DNA from: JBQTGK01 sp052400665 | Lineage (GTDB): Bacteria > Bacteroidota > Bacteroidia > Bacteroidales > Marinifilaceae | NCBI GenBank assembly: GCA_052400665.1 | Contig: JBQTGK010000004.1 | Direction: 5' to 3' (one strand) | Length of the DNA: 64,000 nucleotides | Shown: positions 52,366-62,246 of the stretch, one piece after another | How the letters are laid out: each line of letters opens with the position of its first letter | Position numbering within the stretch: position 1 is the first letter of the stretch | The notes under the pieces: generated by a model | What the model was told of the DNA's origin: nothing | Seen by the model: the letters and a program-made list of their open reading frames with translations, nothing else | Databases searched by the model: none | Position numbers and translations under genes: made by a program

Positions 52366-55221
52366 TTACATTAACAACTTGCTCTTTTTTTTATCAAAAT
52401 ATTCGTGTTGACGAAGAATCTCTTCATGGGAGCTTCCTTCTACACATTGCAAACCACAATATTTTAGTTTGCGCTTACAATTACACTTTCTAAATACTTT
52501 ATTAATAATTTCTTTTTGCCCTAAAGCATGAATTTTTGATAATCCCGTAGCCGGACTTCCACTTGCCTGACGAGCAACAGGAACCAAATTGATATTTTTG
52601 TGTTTAAATGCATAGTTTACAAATTGCCATGCTCCCATGTTTTCAGGTTCTTCCTGCACCCAAAGGTGCAGCAAGGCATTCGGATATTGTTCTACTATTT
52701 TATCAACTTGTTTATCAGGAAAAGGGTATAGTTGTTCAATTCTTATTAAAGCAATATCCTGAGCATTTAACTTTTCTTTTTCGGCAAGTAATTCGTAGTA
52801 AATTTTTCCGGAACAGAATACAACACGACGAACTTCCTTTGAAATAACATTGTAATCATTAATTACCTCCTGAAAATGTCCTTTTGCCAATTCATCGATA
52901 CTCGACATGCAGGCAGGATGACGAAGCAGACTTTTTGGAGAAAAGCAGACTAAAGGAACACGAATTTCTCGTTTTACCTGTCGTCGTAACATGTGAAACA
53001 GATTTGCAGGTGTTGTAGGGTTGATTATTTGCATGTTATTGTTTGCACATAGAGTTAAGAATCGCTCTATTCTTGCACTCGAATGCTCAGCACCTTGTCC
53101 TTCATATCCGTGAGGAAGGTACATAACCAATCCATTTTTAATTCCCCATTTATCTTCTGCAGCACTTATGTATTGATCTATAACTGCTTGTGCAACATTG
53201 TGGAAATCTCCAAATTGGGCTTCCCAAATAGTTAATCCTGTAGGATGAGCCATTGCATATCCATATTCATATCCTAAAACACCATATTCACTTAAAGATG
53301 AATTGTAAACATGAAATGGAGCCTGATTTTCGCTCAGGTTTTTAAGGGGGAAATATTTCTTATCCGAATCTTCGATTACTAATGCTGCATGTCGGTGCGA
53401 GAAAGTTCCTCGCTCAGAATCCTGTCCGCTAATTCTTACCGAATTTCCTTCCGATAATAAACTGGAGTAAGCTAGCAATTCACCCATTGCCCAATCTATC
53501 CGATTGTTATCGATCATATTTTTTCGATCGGACATTAGTTTGCCAATTTTTTTAAAAAAATGTAGGTCTGAAGGCAGATTTGTTATTTTATCAGCAAGCT
53601 TTAATAATGATTTTTTATTTACACCTGTTTCTGGCGATAAATCAAAATCAATATCTGTTGAGTATCTGATATTTTTATAATATTCATCTAAAAAAGGTTG
53701 AATAACAACTTTATCGAAAGTTTTTGAAAGTTCAAATTTTTCGTCGAGTAATTTATTATATTCCGAGTTTATCCTGGTAATATCATTTGGTGTATAAATT
53801 CCTTTTTCAATAAGGTGATTGGCATAGAGGTCACGTGGATTTTTATGTTTTGCAATTTCTTTGTAAAGAATAGGTTGTGTAAAACGAGGTTCATCACCCT
53901 CGTTATGTCCATGCTTTCGGTACGATAAAATATCAATAAATACATCAGAATTAAATTCCTGACGGTATTCCATTGCTAATTTGATGGTGAAAACTAAGGA
54001 CTCTACATCATCACCATTTACGTGAAATACTGGGCTTCGGGTTACTTTTGCAATATCGGTGCAATATGTACTCGAGCGAGCATCAAGGTAATTGGTAGTA
54101 AATCCAACTTGATTGTTAATTACCAAATGAATGGTTCCACCTGTTTTGTAGCCTTTTAGTTGAGCCATCTGAACTGTTTCATAAACAATTCCCTGGGCTG
54201 CAATAGCTGCATCGCCATGTATCACTACGGGAACTAGTTTATCTTGTTCCCCATCGTAATCATTGTCGATTTTTGAGCGTGAAATTCCCTGAACCACAGC
54301 TCCAACAGTTTCTAAATGCGAAGGGTTAGGAGCCAAATGGAGTTTTACTATGTTTCCATCATCAGTTTTAACTGTGTTGCCATATCCAAGGTGATATTTT
54401 ACATCTCCCAACTCGATGTCTCCTTCGTATTCTTCCCCAACAAATTCTTTAAAGATATTGGCATAAGGCTTTTCGAGAATATTAGCCAGGATATTTAAAC
54501 GCCCGCGATGTGCCATTCCAAAAATAAATTCCTGAACACCTAATTCTGCACCACGTTCAATCATAGCATCAAGAGCAGGAATAAGAGTTTCTGTTCCTTC
54601 TAACGAAAAGCGTTTTTGGCCTACAAATTTTTTATGAATATAATTTTCAAAACCCACAGCCATTTTCAAATGATAGTAGATGTGCTTGCATTGCTCATTG
54701 GTAAAATGAGGAGTGTTTTTAGTGCTTTCCATCTTTTTTTGCAGCCATTTTAACATTTGTGGATGACGCACAAAAACGTACTCTGCACCAATCGATTTAC
54801 AATAAGTTTCTTGCAGGTGAGCAACAATATCTTTTAATTTTGCATAACCAATTCCTATTTCTTTTCCTGCATGAAATGAAGTTTCTAAATCACTTTCAGC
54901 CAAATCGAAAGTTTCGATGTCGAGCGTAGGAAAATATTTTCTGCGAGTACGTACCGGATTAGTTTTGGTAAATAAGTGTCCACGTTGACGATAAGCCTGA
55001 ATTAAATTCATAACATTAAATTCTTTGCTCATCGACTCATTAGAGGTAGGAATTTCCTCAGCTAAAGTCTGCTTTACAGGAAATTTAGCACTTGCAAAAT
55101 CGAATCCCTGAAAAAAGGTTCTCCAACTTTCTTCAACTGATTCGGGATTATCTTTGTAGGATTGGTATAGATCATCAATATATTCGATTTCACTATTGCC
55201 TAAAAAACTGAATTTATCCAT
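52366..55221 (-). CDS. sucA: 2-oxoglutarate dehydrogenase E1
   Basis: A 951-residue TPP-dependent E1. An N-terminal MDKFSFLGNSEIEYIDDLYQ segment that binds E2 is present, then the TPP fold with GMAHRGRLN, VIHGDAAIAAQG and NNQVGFTT, and a transketolase-like C-terminal half with SGQDSERGTFSHRHA and HGYEGQGAEHSSARIERFL. The last ~40 residues carry an unusual cysteine-rich tail, C913, C915, C922 and C926. It decarboxylates 2-oxoglutarate for the oxidative TCA cycle. It is first in the operon with sucB. Confidence 0.95.
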   Translation of the reverse strand: MDKFSFLGNSEIEYIDDLYQSYKDNPESVEESWRTFFQGFDFASAKFPVKQTLAEEIPTSNESMSKEFNVMNLIQAYRQRGHLFTKTNPVRTRRKYFPTLDIETFDLAESDLETSFHAGKEIGIGYAKLKDIVAHLQETYCKSIGAEYVFVRHPQMLKWLQKKMESTKNTPHFTNEQCKHIYYHLKMAVGFENYIHKKFVGQKRFSLEGTETLIPALDAMIERGAELGVQEFIFGMAHRGRLNILANILEKPYANIFKEFVGEEYEGDIELGDVKYHLGYGNTVKTDDGNIVKLHLAPNPSHLETVGAVVQGISRSKIDNDYDGEQDKLVPVVIHGDAAIAAQGIVYETVQMAQLKGYKTGGTIHLVINNQVGFTTNYLDARSSTYCTDIAKVTRSPVFHVNGDDVESLVFTIKLAMEYRQEFNSDVFIDILSYRKHGHNEGDEPRFTQPILYKEIAKHKNPRDLYANHLIEKGIYTPNDITRINSEYNKLLDEKFELSKTFDKVVIQPFLDEYYKNIRYSTDIDFDLSPETGVNKKSLLKLADKITNLPSDLHFFKKIGKLMSDRKNMIDNNRIDWAMGELLAYSSLLSEGNSVRISGQDSERGTFSHRHAALVIEDSDKKYFPLKNLSENQAPFHVYNSSLSEYGVLGYEYGYAMAHPTGLTIWEAQFGDFHNVAQAVIDQYISAAEDKWGIKNGLVMYLPHGYEGQGAEHSSARIERFLTLCANNNMQIINPTTPANLFHMLRRQVKREIRVPLVCFSPKSLLRHPACMSSIDELAKGHFQEVINDYNVISKEVRRVVFCSGKIYYELLAEKEKLNAQDIALIRIEQLYPFPDKQVDKIVEQYPNALLHLWVQEEPENMGAWQFVNYAFKHKNINLVPVARQASGSPATGLSKIHALGQKEIINKVFRKCNCKRKLKYCGLQCVEGSSHEEILRQHEYFDKKKSKLLM

Positions 55222-55264
55222 AAAATTGTTTCTTGTTCTTATCTGATTTTTGTTGTCGCTTAAA

Positions 55265-55292
55265 CAAATGTATTAATTTTGAAACGGTTCAA
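55265..55292 (-). promoter_or_regulatory. Promoter of sucAB
   Basis: On the complement, TTG (55292-55290) and TACATTTG (55272-55265) are 17 bp apart; the -7 element is an exact match. The start codon is 44 bp further on. Confidence 0.62.
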
Positions 55293-55407
55293 GATATTAA
55301 AAAAGCAATAAAAGATGAAAAGGTTATTTTTTTTTATAATCAGCTTATAGAATTTTTCTATATGGAGATTTATTTAACAGTGATAAAAAATAAGATATCT
55401 TTTTTTA

Positions 55408-55437
55408 TTGTAGAGAGTTCGGAGTACTTTAGATTTG
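55408..55437 (+). promoter_or_regulatory. Promoter of the YiiX-like lipoprotein gene
   Basis: TTG (55408-55410) and TAGATTTG (55430-55437) are 19 bp apart and match the consensus. The predicted transcript start near 55444 supports the ATG at 55465. Confidence 0.65.
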
Positions 55438-55464
55438 CACTTAAGAACATTAAAAAATTACATT

Positions 55465-56133
55465 ATGGTATTGCTTCGATTAATTTTTGTTATTATTCTT
55501 ACATCTGTATTTATTAGCTGCAATAATTTACAAAAAAAAATGCATTTTGTCCTACAGAAAGGGGATTTGATTTTTCAGGATTTAGATTCCGATTCCATAA
55601 GTAATGCAATAGAATCTGTAACCGGAGGCAAAGAACAACTTAATTTTTCTCATGTTGGAATAGTTGAGATTGATAAAACCGGAAAAATATTTGTTTTGGA
55701 GGCAATATCTAAGGGGGTATCTTTAACTCCAGTAGATATTTTTTTAGAAAGAAATACAAATATCAATGGAAAACCTAAAGTTGCTGTTGCCAGATTGAAA
55801 TCTGAATATAATGGTAGAATAAAGGAAGCTATAGAATATGGCAAAAGTTTACTTGGATCGCCTTACGACGATGTTTACTTGATTGGTGATTCTAACTATT
55901 ATTGTTCCGAATTAATTTACGAAATGTTTGCGAATACTGGCGATTCCAGTGAACTTTTTGTTTTAAATCCCATGACATTCAAGAATCCAGATACCAATGA
56001 GTTTCTGCCTTTCTGGATTGATTATTATAAGAAAAAGCAAGTGGAAATTCCGGAAGGTAAGTTGGGCTTAAATCCCAACGGTATGTATAAATCACAAAAT
56101 ATTGATATTATTTATCCTTACAGCGAGGAATAA
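55465..56133 (+). CDS. YiiX/YebB-like NlpC/P60-superfamily lipoprotein
   Basis: A 222-residue envelope protein with a lipoprotein signal ending VFISC-NN. The body has the permuted papain-like pattern GDLIFQDLDSDS, NFSHVGIV with the catalytic His, and YYCSELIYEMF with the catalytic Cys, as in YiiX. Such enzymes cleave amide or ester bonds in cell-wall peptides or lipids; the substrate here is unknown. An ATG ten codons upstream lies within the promoter, so 55465 is chosen. Confidence 0.83.
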   Translation: MVLLRLIFVIILTSVFISCNNLQKKMHFVLQKGDLIFQDLDSDSISNAIESVTGGKEQLNFSHVGIVEIDKTGKIFVLEAISKGVSLTPVDIFLERNTNINGKPKVAVARLKSEYNGRIKEAIEYGKSLLGSPYDDVYLIGDSNYYCSELIYEMFANTGDSSELFVLNPMTFKNPDTNEFLPFWIDYYKKKQVEIPEGKLGLNPNGMYKSQNIDIIYPYSEE

Positions 56134-56161
56134 CAATATAGGACTCTGTTAAATTAAACCA

Positions 56162-59026
56162 ATGAATTCTTTTTTACGACAAATAACCCAAGAACTGTAT
56201 TCTAAATATGGCAAAGAATTATCTGACTGTAGTTTGGTTTTTCCAAACCGAAGAGCCGGATTATTCTTCTCAAAATATTTAAACGAACTTGTCGATTGTC
56301 CTATGTGGACTCCTAAAATTCATACTGTTAGTGAATTTTTTCGCTCCTTTTCTCATCTCCAAATTGAGGATAGTCTGGGATTGCTTTTTCGTTTGTATAA
56401 GATTTATATTAAACGAATGAAGGTGAGTGAAAGCTTCGATGAATTTTACCATTGGGGTGAAATGCTTCTTGGCGATTTTGATGATTTGGATAAGTATAGA
56501 GTAAATGCAAAACATTTATTTCAAAATTTGGCTGAAGAAAAAGAGATTGATAATCTTTTTGATTATTTAGATGAAGAGCAAGTGATAGCTATTCAGTCGT
56601 TTTGGAGTACTTTTCGCCCCGAGAAATATTCCGAGCATCAGAAAGAGTTTGTGAATTTATGGGAGAATTTATATGCTATTTACTCCGACTTAAAAGAAGA
56701 ACTGGAAGCCGAAGGATTGGCTTTTGAAGGAATGGCTTCGCGTTATTTAGTTGACAGATTGGAATCGGGAGAAATTAAGGTTGAGGCCAAACGGATAATT
56801 TTTATTGGTTTTAATGCTTTAAATCGTTGTGAGATAGATTTGTTTACTGCCTTAAAAAATAAGGGTTTAGCTGATTTTTATTGGGATTACGACGAATCGT
56901 ATTTGAATAATCCATTCCATGAAGCAGGTTTATTTCTGAGAGATAATCTGAAGAAATTTCCCTCTCCAGAAACAAGCCTTACTTTTAACAGCATAAAGAA
57001 AACCAATGCTGATGTTGAGTTTGTTTCTCTTTCGTCGGAAGTGGGGCAGGCAAAATATGCCTATTCGGTGATCGATAAATTTTGTCGCGATAAAGAAGTG
57101 TCTCCCGAAGAAACAGCAATTGTTTTGGCCGATGAGGAACTTCTTTTGCCGGTTTTGCATTCTATTCCTGCCAGTATCAAGAATGTGAATGTAACCATGG
57201 GGTATCCTGCTAAAAATACACCCGTAGCTAGTTTGCTGCGTTTGGTTATCGATTTACAGAAAAGTGCCAGGAAACAAGCTGATGAATTTGAATTTCATCA
57301 CAAACAAGTATTGGCTTTGTTAAATCATCAATATTTAAATTCGATAAACCCAGATTTGGCGCATCAGCTTACACAGGAAATATTAACAAGCAATAAAATT
57401 AAAGTTCCGCAAAGTACAATAAAAGGCGATGAGGTAATTGAGAATTTGTTTACGCCAGTAAAAAATGTGGAAGAATTTTCCATTTATCTACTGAATTTGC
57501 TGCAGAATGTATATCAGCGACTTGAATCGGGCGAGAAAGAAAAATTATTAGTCGATAAAATAGAGCAGGAGTATATTTATCATTTATTTCTAGCCATTAA
57601 GCGATTAAAATCTTTGTTAAATCAGCATGAAATAGATCTTAAGCAAGATACTTTTTTTAAGATTCTGGATAAAATGATTCAATCGTTAAGTATTCCTTTT
57701 GAAGGAGAACCTTTGGCTGGATTACAGGTGATGGGAATTTTAGAAACCCGATTACTTGATTTTAAAAAAGTGGTGGTATTGTCGATGAATGAAGGAAAAC
57801 TGCCAAAAACCGGGGCTTCAAATTCCTTTGTGCCTTACCATTTGCGTAAGGGATTTGGAATGCCAACCATCGATCATCAGGATGCAATTTTTGCCTATTA
57901 TTTTTACCGTTTAATTCAAAGGGCCGAAGATATTAAGCTATTGTATAGTACACAGGGTGATGGAGTTAGTAATGGGGAAATGAGCCGGTTTTTATATCAG
58001 TTAAAATACGAATCAGATTTTACGATTCTGGAAAGTAGTCCGGGTTATGATATATCCTTAAAAGAGGCTAAGCCAATATCAATTATTAAGAACCAACGAA
58101 TTTTAGATCGTTTAAACCAATATTGTAATGAGAATTTCAGAAGCTTTTCTCCTTCTGCATTAAATACTTATCTGGCTTGCCCTTTGAGTTTTTATTTTAA
58201 GTATTTGGCTGGCTTAAAAGAACCCGATAAGGTTATGGAGGAAATTGATCCGCCAACTTTTGGGAATTTATTTCACAATGCACTCGAAGATTTATATAAG
58301 CCATATATTGGAAAAAAATTAGAAAAAGAGAATCTTGAAAGTATCCGTAAAAATAAAGATTTAATAGAGGATACTTTAAAGAAAGCTTTTCGGGAGCATT
58401 ATTTTCATATTAGCGAAGAGAAACAACTTGAAATATCGGGCAGAAATCTGTTGATATTTGATATCCTGAAAAAATATATCGACCGTCTCTTGGTTTTAGA
58501 TCAGCAATTTGCTCCTTTTTCCATTCTCTCTCTCGAGGATACATATAAAATTCAGATTTCCATATCGGCAAACAGGAAAGTGAATATTGGCGGATTAATA
58601 GATAGAGTTGACAAGTTAGATGGAACTGTTCGGATTTTGGATTACAAAACAGGAAAAGCTAACCTTTTCTTTAAGGATATTGATTCTTTGTTTGAAAAGG
58701 AAGGGAAAAATCGGAATAAAGCCGCATTTCAAACATTTTTGTATTGTATGTTTTATGAAGATAACCGAAAGTGTACCGATTCTATTTCGCCGGGAATATA
58801 TAGTTTAAAAGAGTTTTATAACGATAAGTATTCGTGTGTTCTTTCTCAGAAAGAAGGTCGCGGAAAGCCAATTCCAGTTACTGATTACAGAGCATATAAG
58901 CAAGAGTTTTCAGAGGCATTACGGGATATGATAGAGGAGATTTTTGATCCTCAAACGCCATTCTCTCAGGTGGAAAATCAGGATGTATGCAGAACCTGTT
59001 TGTATGCAGAAATTTGTCATCGTTAG
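56162..59026 (+). CDS. AddB-like PD-(D/E)XK nuclease
   Basis: A 954-residue protein with an inactivated helicase-like N-terminal half (LVFPNRRAGLFFSKYL) and a C-terminal RecB-type nuclease. The nuclease has GGLIDRVDKLDG and ILDYKTGKA, giving the Asp and Lys catalytic residues. A four-cysteine iron-sulfur staple is suggested by the Cys in YLACPLSFYFKY and the final CRTCLYAEIC (CX2CX5C). This is the AddB pattern in recombinational repair. No AddA helicase is adjacent in the window, so its partner lies elsewhere. It starts 28 bp after the YiiX-like gene. Confidence 0.83.
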   Translation: MNSFLRQITQELYSKYGKELSDCSLVFPNRRAGLFFSKYLNELVDCPMWTPKIHTVSEFFRSFSHLQIEDSLGLLFRLYKIYIKRMKVSESFDEFYHWGEMLLGDFDDLDKYRVNAKHLFQNLAEEKEIDNLFDYLDEEQVIAIQSFWSTFRPEKYSEHQKEFVNLWENLYAIYSDLKEELEAEGLAFEGMASRYLVDRLESGEIKVEAKRIIFIGFNALNRCEIDLFTALKNKGLADFYWDYDESYLNNPFHEAGLFLRDNLKKFPSPETSLTFNSIKKTNADVEFVSLSSEVGQAKYAYSVIDKFCRDKEVSPEETAIVLADEELLLPVLHSIPASIKNVNVTMGYPAKNTPVASLLRLVIDLQKSARKQADEFEFHHKQVLALLNHQYLNSINPDLAHQLTQEILTSNKIKVPQSTIKGDEVIENLFTPVKNVEEFSIYLLNLLQNVYQRLESGEKEKLLVDKIEQEYIYHLFLAIKRLKSLLNQHEIDLKQDTFFKILDKMIQSLSIPFEGEPLAGLQVMGILETRLLDFKKVVVLSMNEGKLPKTGASNSFVPYHLRKGFGMPTIDHQDAIFAYYFYRLIQRAEDIKLLYSTQGDGVSNGEMSRFLYQLKYESDFTILESSPGYDISLKEAKPISIIKNQRILDRLNQYCNENFRSFSPSALNTYLACPLSFYFKYLAGLKEPDKVMEEIDPPTFGNLFHNALEDLYKPYIGKKLEKENLESIRKNKDLIEDTLKKAFREHYFHISEEKQLEISGRNLLIFDILKKYIDRLLVLDQQFAPFSILSLEDTYKIQISISANRKVNIGGLIDRVDKLDGTVRILDYKTGKANLFFKDIDSLFEKEGKNRNKAAFQTFLYCMFYEDNRKCTDSISPGIYSLKEFYNDKYSCVLSQKEGRGKPIPVTDYRAYKQEFSEALRDMIEEIFDPQTPFSQVENQDVCRTCLYAEICHR

Positions 59027-59121
59027 GTATTAATCAAAATGTTATTTGGTGAGTGGCTTAAAAACTTTTTAATATTGTTTAGACTAGACTAAAAATTAAT
59101 ATTTATTTAAGTTGATTTGTT

Positions 59122-61062
59122 ATGCTTAAACATTATCTGTTATTCATATTTCTATTTGTTTTGTTTTTGCCGATTTCTGCACAAAAAAAATACAGTGTTA
59201 AATCGAGAAAGGCAATATCATATTACGAACAGGCAGCACAAACCTATCGAAATAGAAATAATGAGCAAACAATTAAGTTCTTAGAGGAAGCCATTAATAA
59301 AAGTCCCGAGTTTATTGAAGCATGGCTTTTTAAGGCCGATGTTATGCATACAATTGGTGATGTTGAACAGGAAATAATGGCTTATAAAAAAGCAATAGAA
59401 ATTGATTCTTCTTATTTCCCGAATGTGCATTTTAATTTGGCAAATGCTTACCTGAAAACAGGTAAATACCAGAAAGCAAAGAGAAAATATAGTGCATTTT
59501 TATCCTTTTCAAAAATATCTTCGAGGAATAAACAATTGGCCGAAAAGGGAATACAGAATTGTAATTTTGCTATTGATATGATGAGTAATCCTGTGGATTT
59601 TAGACCCGTAAATTTAGGGGAAGCAATAAATTCGGAGTATGATGAATATTGGCCCAGTTTAACTGCCGACGAGGAGATATTGATATTTACCAGACTAAGT
59701 CCATTAAAAAAATCAGATAAAGAAGTGCGTATTGCTATGCAGGAAGATTTTTGGATATCTCAGCAAATAGATTCTGTATGGCGACCCGCTGAAACTTTAT
59801 CGGAAAGTATAAATACAAGCAGTAATGAGGGTGCCCAAAGTATTACAGCCGATGGCAGATATATGTATTTTACGGCCTGTGATCGAAAACAAGGCTTGGG
59901 AAGATGCGATATTTATTACTCAATAAAGGAAGGTGATTTTTGGTCGAAACCCATAAATTTGGGTAAACCGGTTAATTCTTCCGCCTGGGATGCTCAGCCT
60001 AGTATTTCTGCCGACGGAAGAATATTGTATTTTGTTAGTAATCGAAAGTCTGGAAAGGGAAAAATGGATATCTGGCAGTCGCGTTTGCTGGAAACTTTAT
60101 CTGATGGAAAACAAAGATGGTCGAAACCAATTAATATGTCGATGAATACCCGAGACAATGAGATGTCTCCTTTTATTCATGCCAGCAATCAGTACTTGAT
60201 TTTTGCATCCGATGGAATGAAGGGAATGGGTGGATTCGATTTGTATAAAATGATTCGTAAAAAAGATAATTTGTGGGATAAACCTGTTAATATGGGTTAT
60301 CCGATTAATACTTTTGCTGATGAATTAGGCTTGGTAATAAATGCAAAAAGCGATAAGGCTTATTTTTCGTCGGATAGATTAAAGGGAAAGGGTAAAGATA
60401 TTTTCATTTTCGATTTACCAGATAAACATAAGCCTCCAAAGGTTGCCTGGGTAAAGGGTAAGGTGTTCGATGCGGAAAGCGAGCAGGCGCTTTATGCTTC
60501 CTTGATTTTAATTGATTTGGAAACTGCAGATACTGTTGCGCAATTGCAATCGGATAGGCTTAATGGTAACTATTTGGTATGTTTGCCTGCTGGAAAAGAG
60601 TATCTTTTTGCCGCAGAGAGTAAAGGGTATTTATTTTATTCCGATTACTTTTCACTAATCGATGATGATAAAATTGCAGAGGCTCAGATACTTGATATAC
60701 CTTTACATAAAATGAATGCAGGGGAGGAGGTTGTCCTGCGAAATGTATTCTTTCCCATAGATTCATGGAAAATTTTACCCAAATCGGAATTGGAATTAAA
60801 TCGTCTTATTCGATTATTAAAAATAAAGACCAATTTAAAGATAGAAATTGGTGGACATACCGATAATACGGGTAGCGAAGAACACAATTTAGAATTATCG
60901 AGAAATCGTGCAAAATCGGTATGCGAGTTTTTAAATAGAAATGGTATTTCTAATGGCAGGCTTACTTATCGGGGGTATGGTTCAAGTAAGCCAATTTCTG
61001 ATAATTCGAGCGAAAAAGGAAGAGCCCAAAATCGAAGAACTGAGTTTAAAATATTGAATTAG
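59122..61062 (+). CDS. TPR / PD40 propeller / OmpA-like envelope protein (PorE-type layout)
   Basis: A 646-residue secreted protein (signal peptide ending LPISAQ). Residues about 25-155 are TPR-like helices (ISYYEQAAQTYRN, AWLFKADVMHTIGDVEQEIMAYKKAIE), 165-445 contain PD40/WD-type propeller blades (SADGRILYFVSNRKSGKG repeated), 455-540 form a carboxypeptidase-regulatory-like fold, and 545-646 form an OmpA peptidoglycan-binding domain (IEIGGHTDNTG, LSRNRAKSV). PorE of the type IX secretion system has this order, but it is a lipoprotein and paralogues exist; this protein has no lipobox Cys. A T9SS link is therefore possible, not shown. Confidence 0.82.
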   Translation: MLKHYLLFIFLFVLFLPISAQKKYSVKSRKAISYYEQAAQTYRNRNNEQTIKFLEEAINKSPEFIEAWLFKADVMHTIGDVEQEIMAYKKAIEIDSSYFPNVHFNLANAYLKTGKYQKAKRKYSAFLSFSKISSRNKQLAEKGIQNCNFAIDMMSNPVDFRPVNLGEAINSEYDEYWPSLTADEEILIFTRLSPLKKSDKEVRIAMQEDFWISQQIDSVWRPAETLSESINTSSNEGAQSITADGRYMYFTACDRKQGLGRCDIYYSIKEGDFWSKPINLGKPVNSSAWDAQPSISADGRILYFVSNRKSGKGKMDIWQSRLLETLSDGKQRWSKPINMSMNTRDNEMSPFIHASNQYLIFASDGMKGMGGFDLYKMIRKKDNLWDKPVNMGYPINTFADELGLVINAKSDKAYFSSDRLKGKGKDIFIFDLPDKHKPPKVAWVKGKVFDAESEQALYASLILIDLETADTVAQLQSDRLNGNYLVCLPAGKEYLFAAESKGYLFYSDYFSLIDDDKIAEAQILDIPLHKMNAGEEVVLRNVFFPIDSWKILPKSELELNRLIRLLKIKTNLKIEIGGHTDNTGSEEHNLELSRNRAKSVCEFLNRNGISNGRLTYRGYGSSKPISDNSSEKGRAQNRRTEFKILN

Positions 61063-61094
61063 ATTGTAATTAGTGTTTACCTTATTGTTTAATA

Positions 61095-62246
61095 ATGATA
61101 TATCTTGATTATAACGCAACCACACCTGTAGCTCCTGAAGTTGCAGAGACAATGATGCCTTACTTAACAGATTTTTTTGGTAATCCATCGAGTTCTCATT
61201 GGTACGGACAGCAGACTAAAAAAGCTGTGGAATACTCGCGTAAAAAGCTTGCCAAACTATTAAATTGTAGTCCGCAGGAAATTGTTTTTACCAGCGGAGG
61301 AAGTGAGTCGAATAATTATGCATTAAAAGGATACGCTTTTGCAAATCAGCACAAAGGAAAGCATATTATTACCAGTAAAATTGAACATCCGGCAATTGTA
61401 GAAGTATGTAAGTTTTTAGAAACACAAGGTTTTGACATTACCTATTTACCTGTTGACGAAAGTGGCAGATTAAAAATTAGTGATCTTGAAAATGCAATTC
61501 GTAAGGATACTATTCTTATTTCGCTAATGTATGCCAATAACGAAGTGGGAACTCTGCAGCCAGTATCCGAAATTTCGGAATTAGCAAAGAAAAAAGGAAT
61601 TGCGGTTCATTCCGATTGTGCTCAGGCAGTAGGAAAAGTTCCCGTTAATGTAGAAGATTTAGGGGTAGATTTGTTAAGTGTTGCGGGGCATAAGTTTTAT
61701 GGTCCAAAGGGAATTGGTGTTTTATATGTTCGCAAAGGAATTAACTTGCAAAAGCTGATACATGGTGCCGATCATGAAGTAAACAGAAGAGCAGGAACCG
61801 AAAATGTTTTGGAAATTGCAGGATTGGGAAGAGCTGCCGAGTTGGCAATGCAGGATCCCGAAAAACGAATGGCAAAAGAGAGACAATTAATACAGAAATT
61901 AAAATTAGGATTAAATAACTTAGGTCAATTACAATTTAATGGTAATGTTAATTATTGTTTACCCAATACTTTAAGTGTATCCTTTAAAAACTTAAAAGCA
62001 GAGGAAATATTATTTGAGATGAAAAATATTGCGGCTTCGGCAGGTGCAGCCTGTCATACCGATTCGGTTCAAATGTCGGCTACTTTAGCAGCTATGAATG
62101 TGCCAATAGAATATGCAATGGGAACTTTGCGTTTATCTATTGGTAGGTTTACGACTAATAAAGAAATTGATGCAGCAATAAAGGAAATTGAAGCAGCAGT
62201 TAAAAAATTAAGATCAAAAGAAAGAAATTGTAATTGTGTTAATTGA
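61095..62246 (+). CDS. Cysteine desulfurase / selenocysteine lyase-like protein
   Basis: A 383-residue PLP enzyme of the NifS family. YLDYNATTPV, the Schiff-base Lys in SVAGHKFYGPKG and the RRAGTEN motif are present. The catalytic Cys is C320 in SAGAACHTDSV, and the following AMNVPIEYAMGTLRLSIGR resembles the CHSD/RLSVGR region of animal selenocysteine lyase (SCLY) more than the SGSACTS loop of IscS. It may supply sulfur or selenium from cysteine or selenocysteine. It ends with a CxC (NCNCVN). No IscU-type scaffold gene is adjacent. Confidence 0.88.
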   Translation: MIYLDYNATTPVAPEVAETMMPYLTDFFGNPSSSHWYGQQTKKAVEYSRKKLAKLLNCSPQEIVFTSGGSESNNYALKGYAFANQHKGKHIITSKIEHPAIVEVCKFLETQGFDITYLPVDESGRLKISDLENAIRKDTILISLMYANNEVGTLQPVSEISELAKKKGIAVHSDCAQAVGKVPVNVEDLGVDLLSVAGHKFYGPKGIGVLYVRKGINLQKLIHGADHEVNRRAGTENVLEIAGLGRAAELAMQDPEKRMAKERQLIQKLKLGLNNLGQLQFNGNVNYCLPNTLSVSFKNLKAEEILFEMKNIAASAGAACHTDSVQMSATLAAMNVPIEYAMGTLRLSIGRFTTNKEIDAAIKEIEAAVKKLRSKERNCNCVN

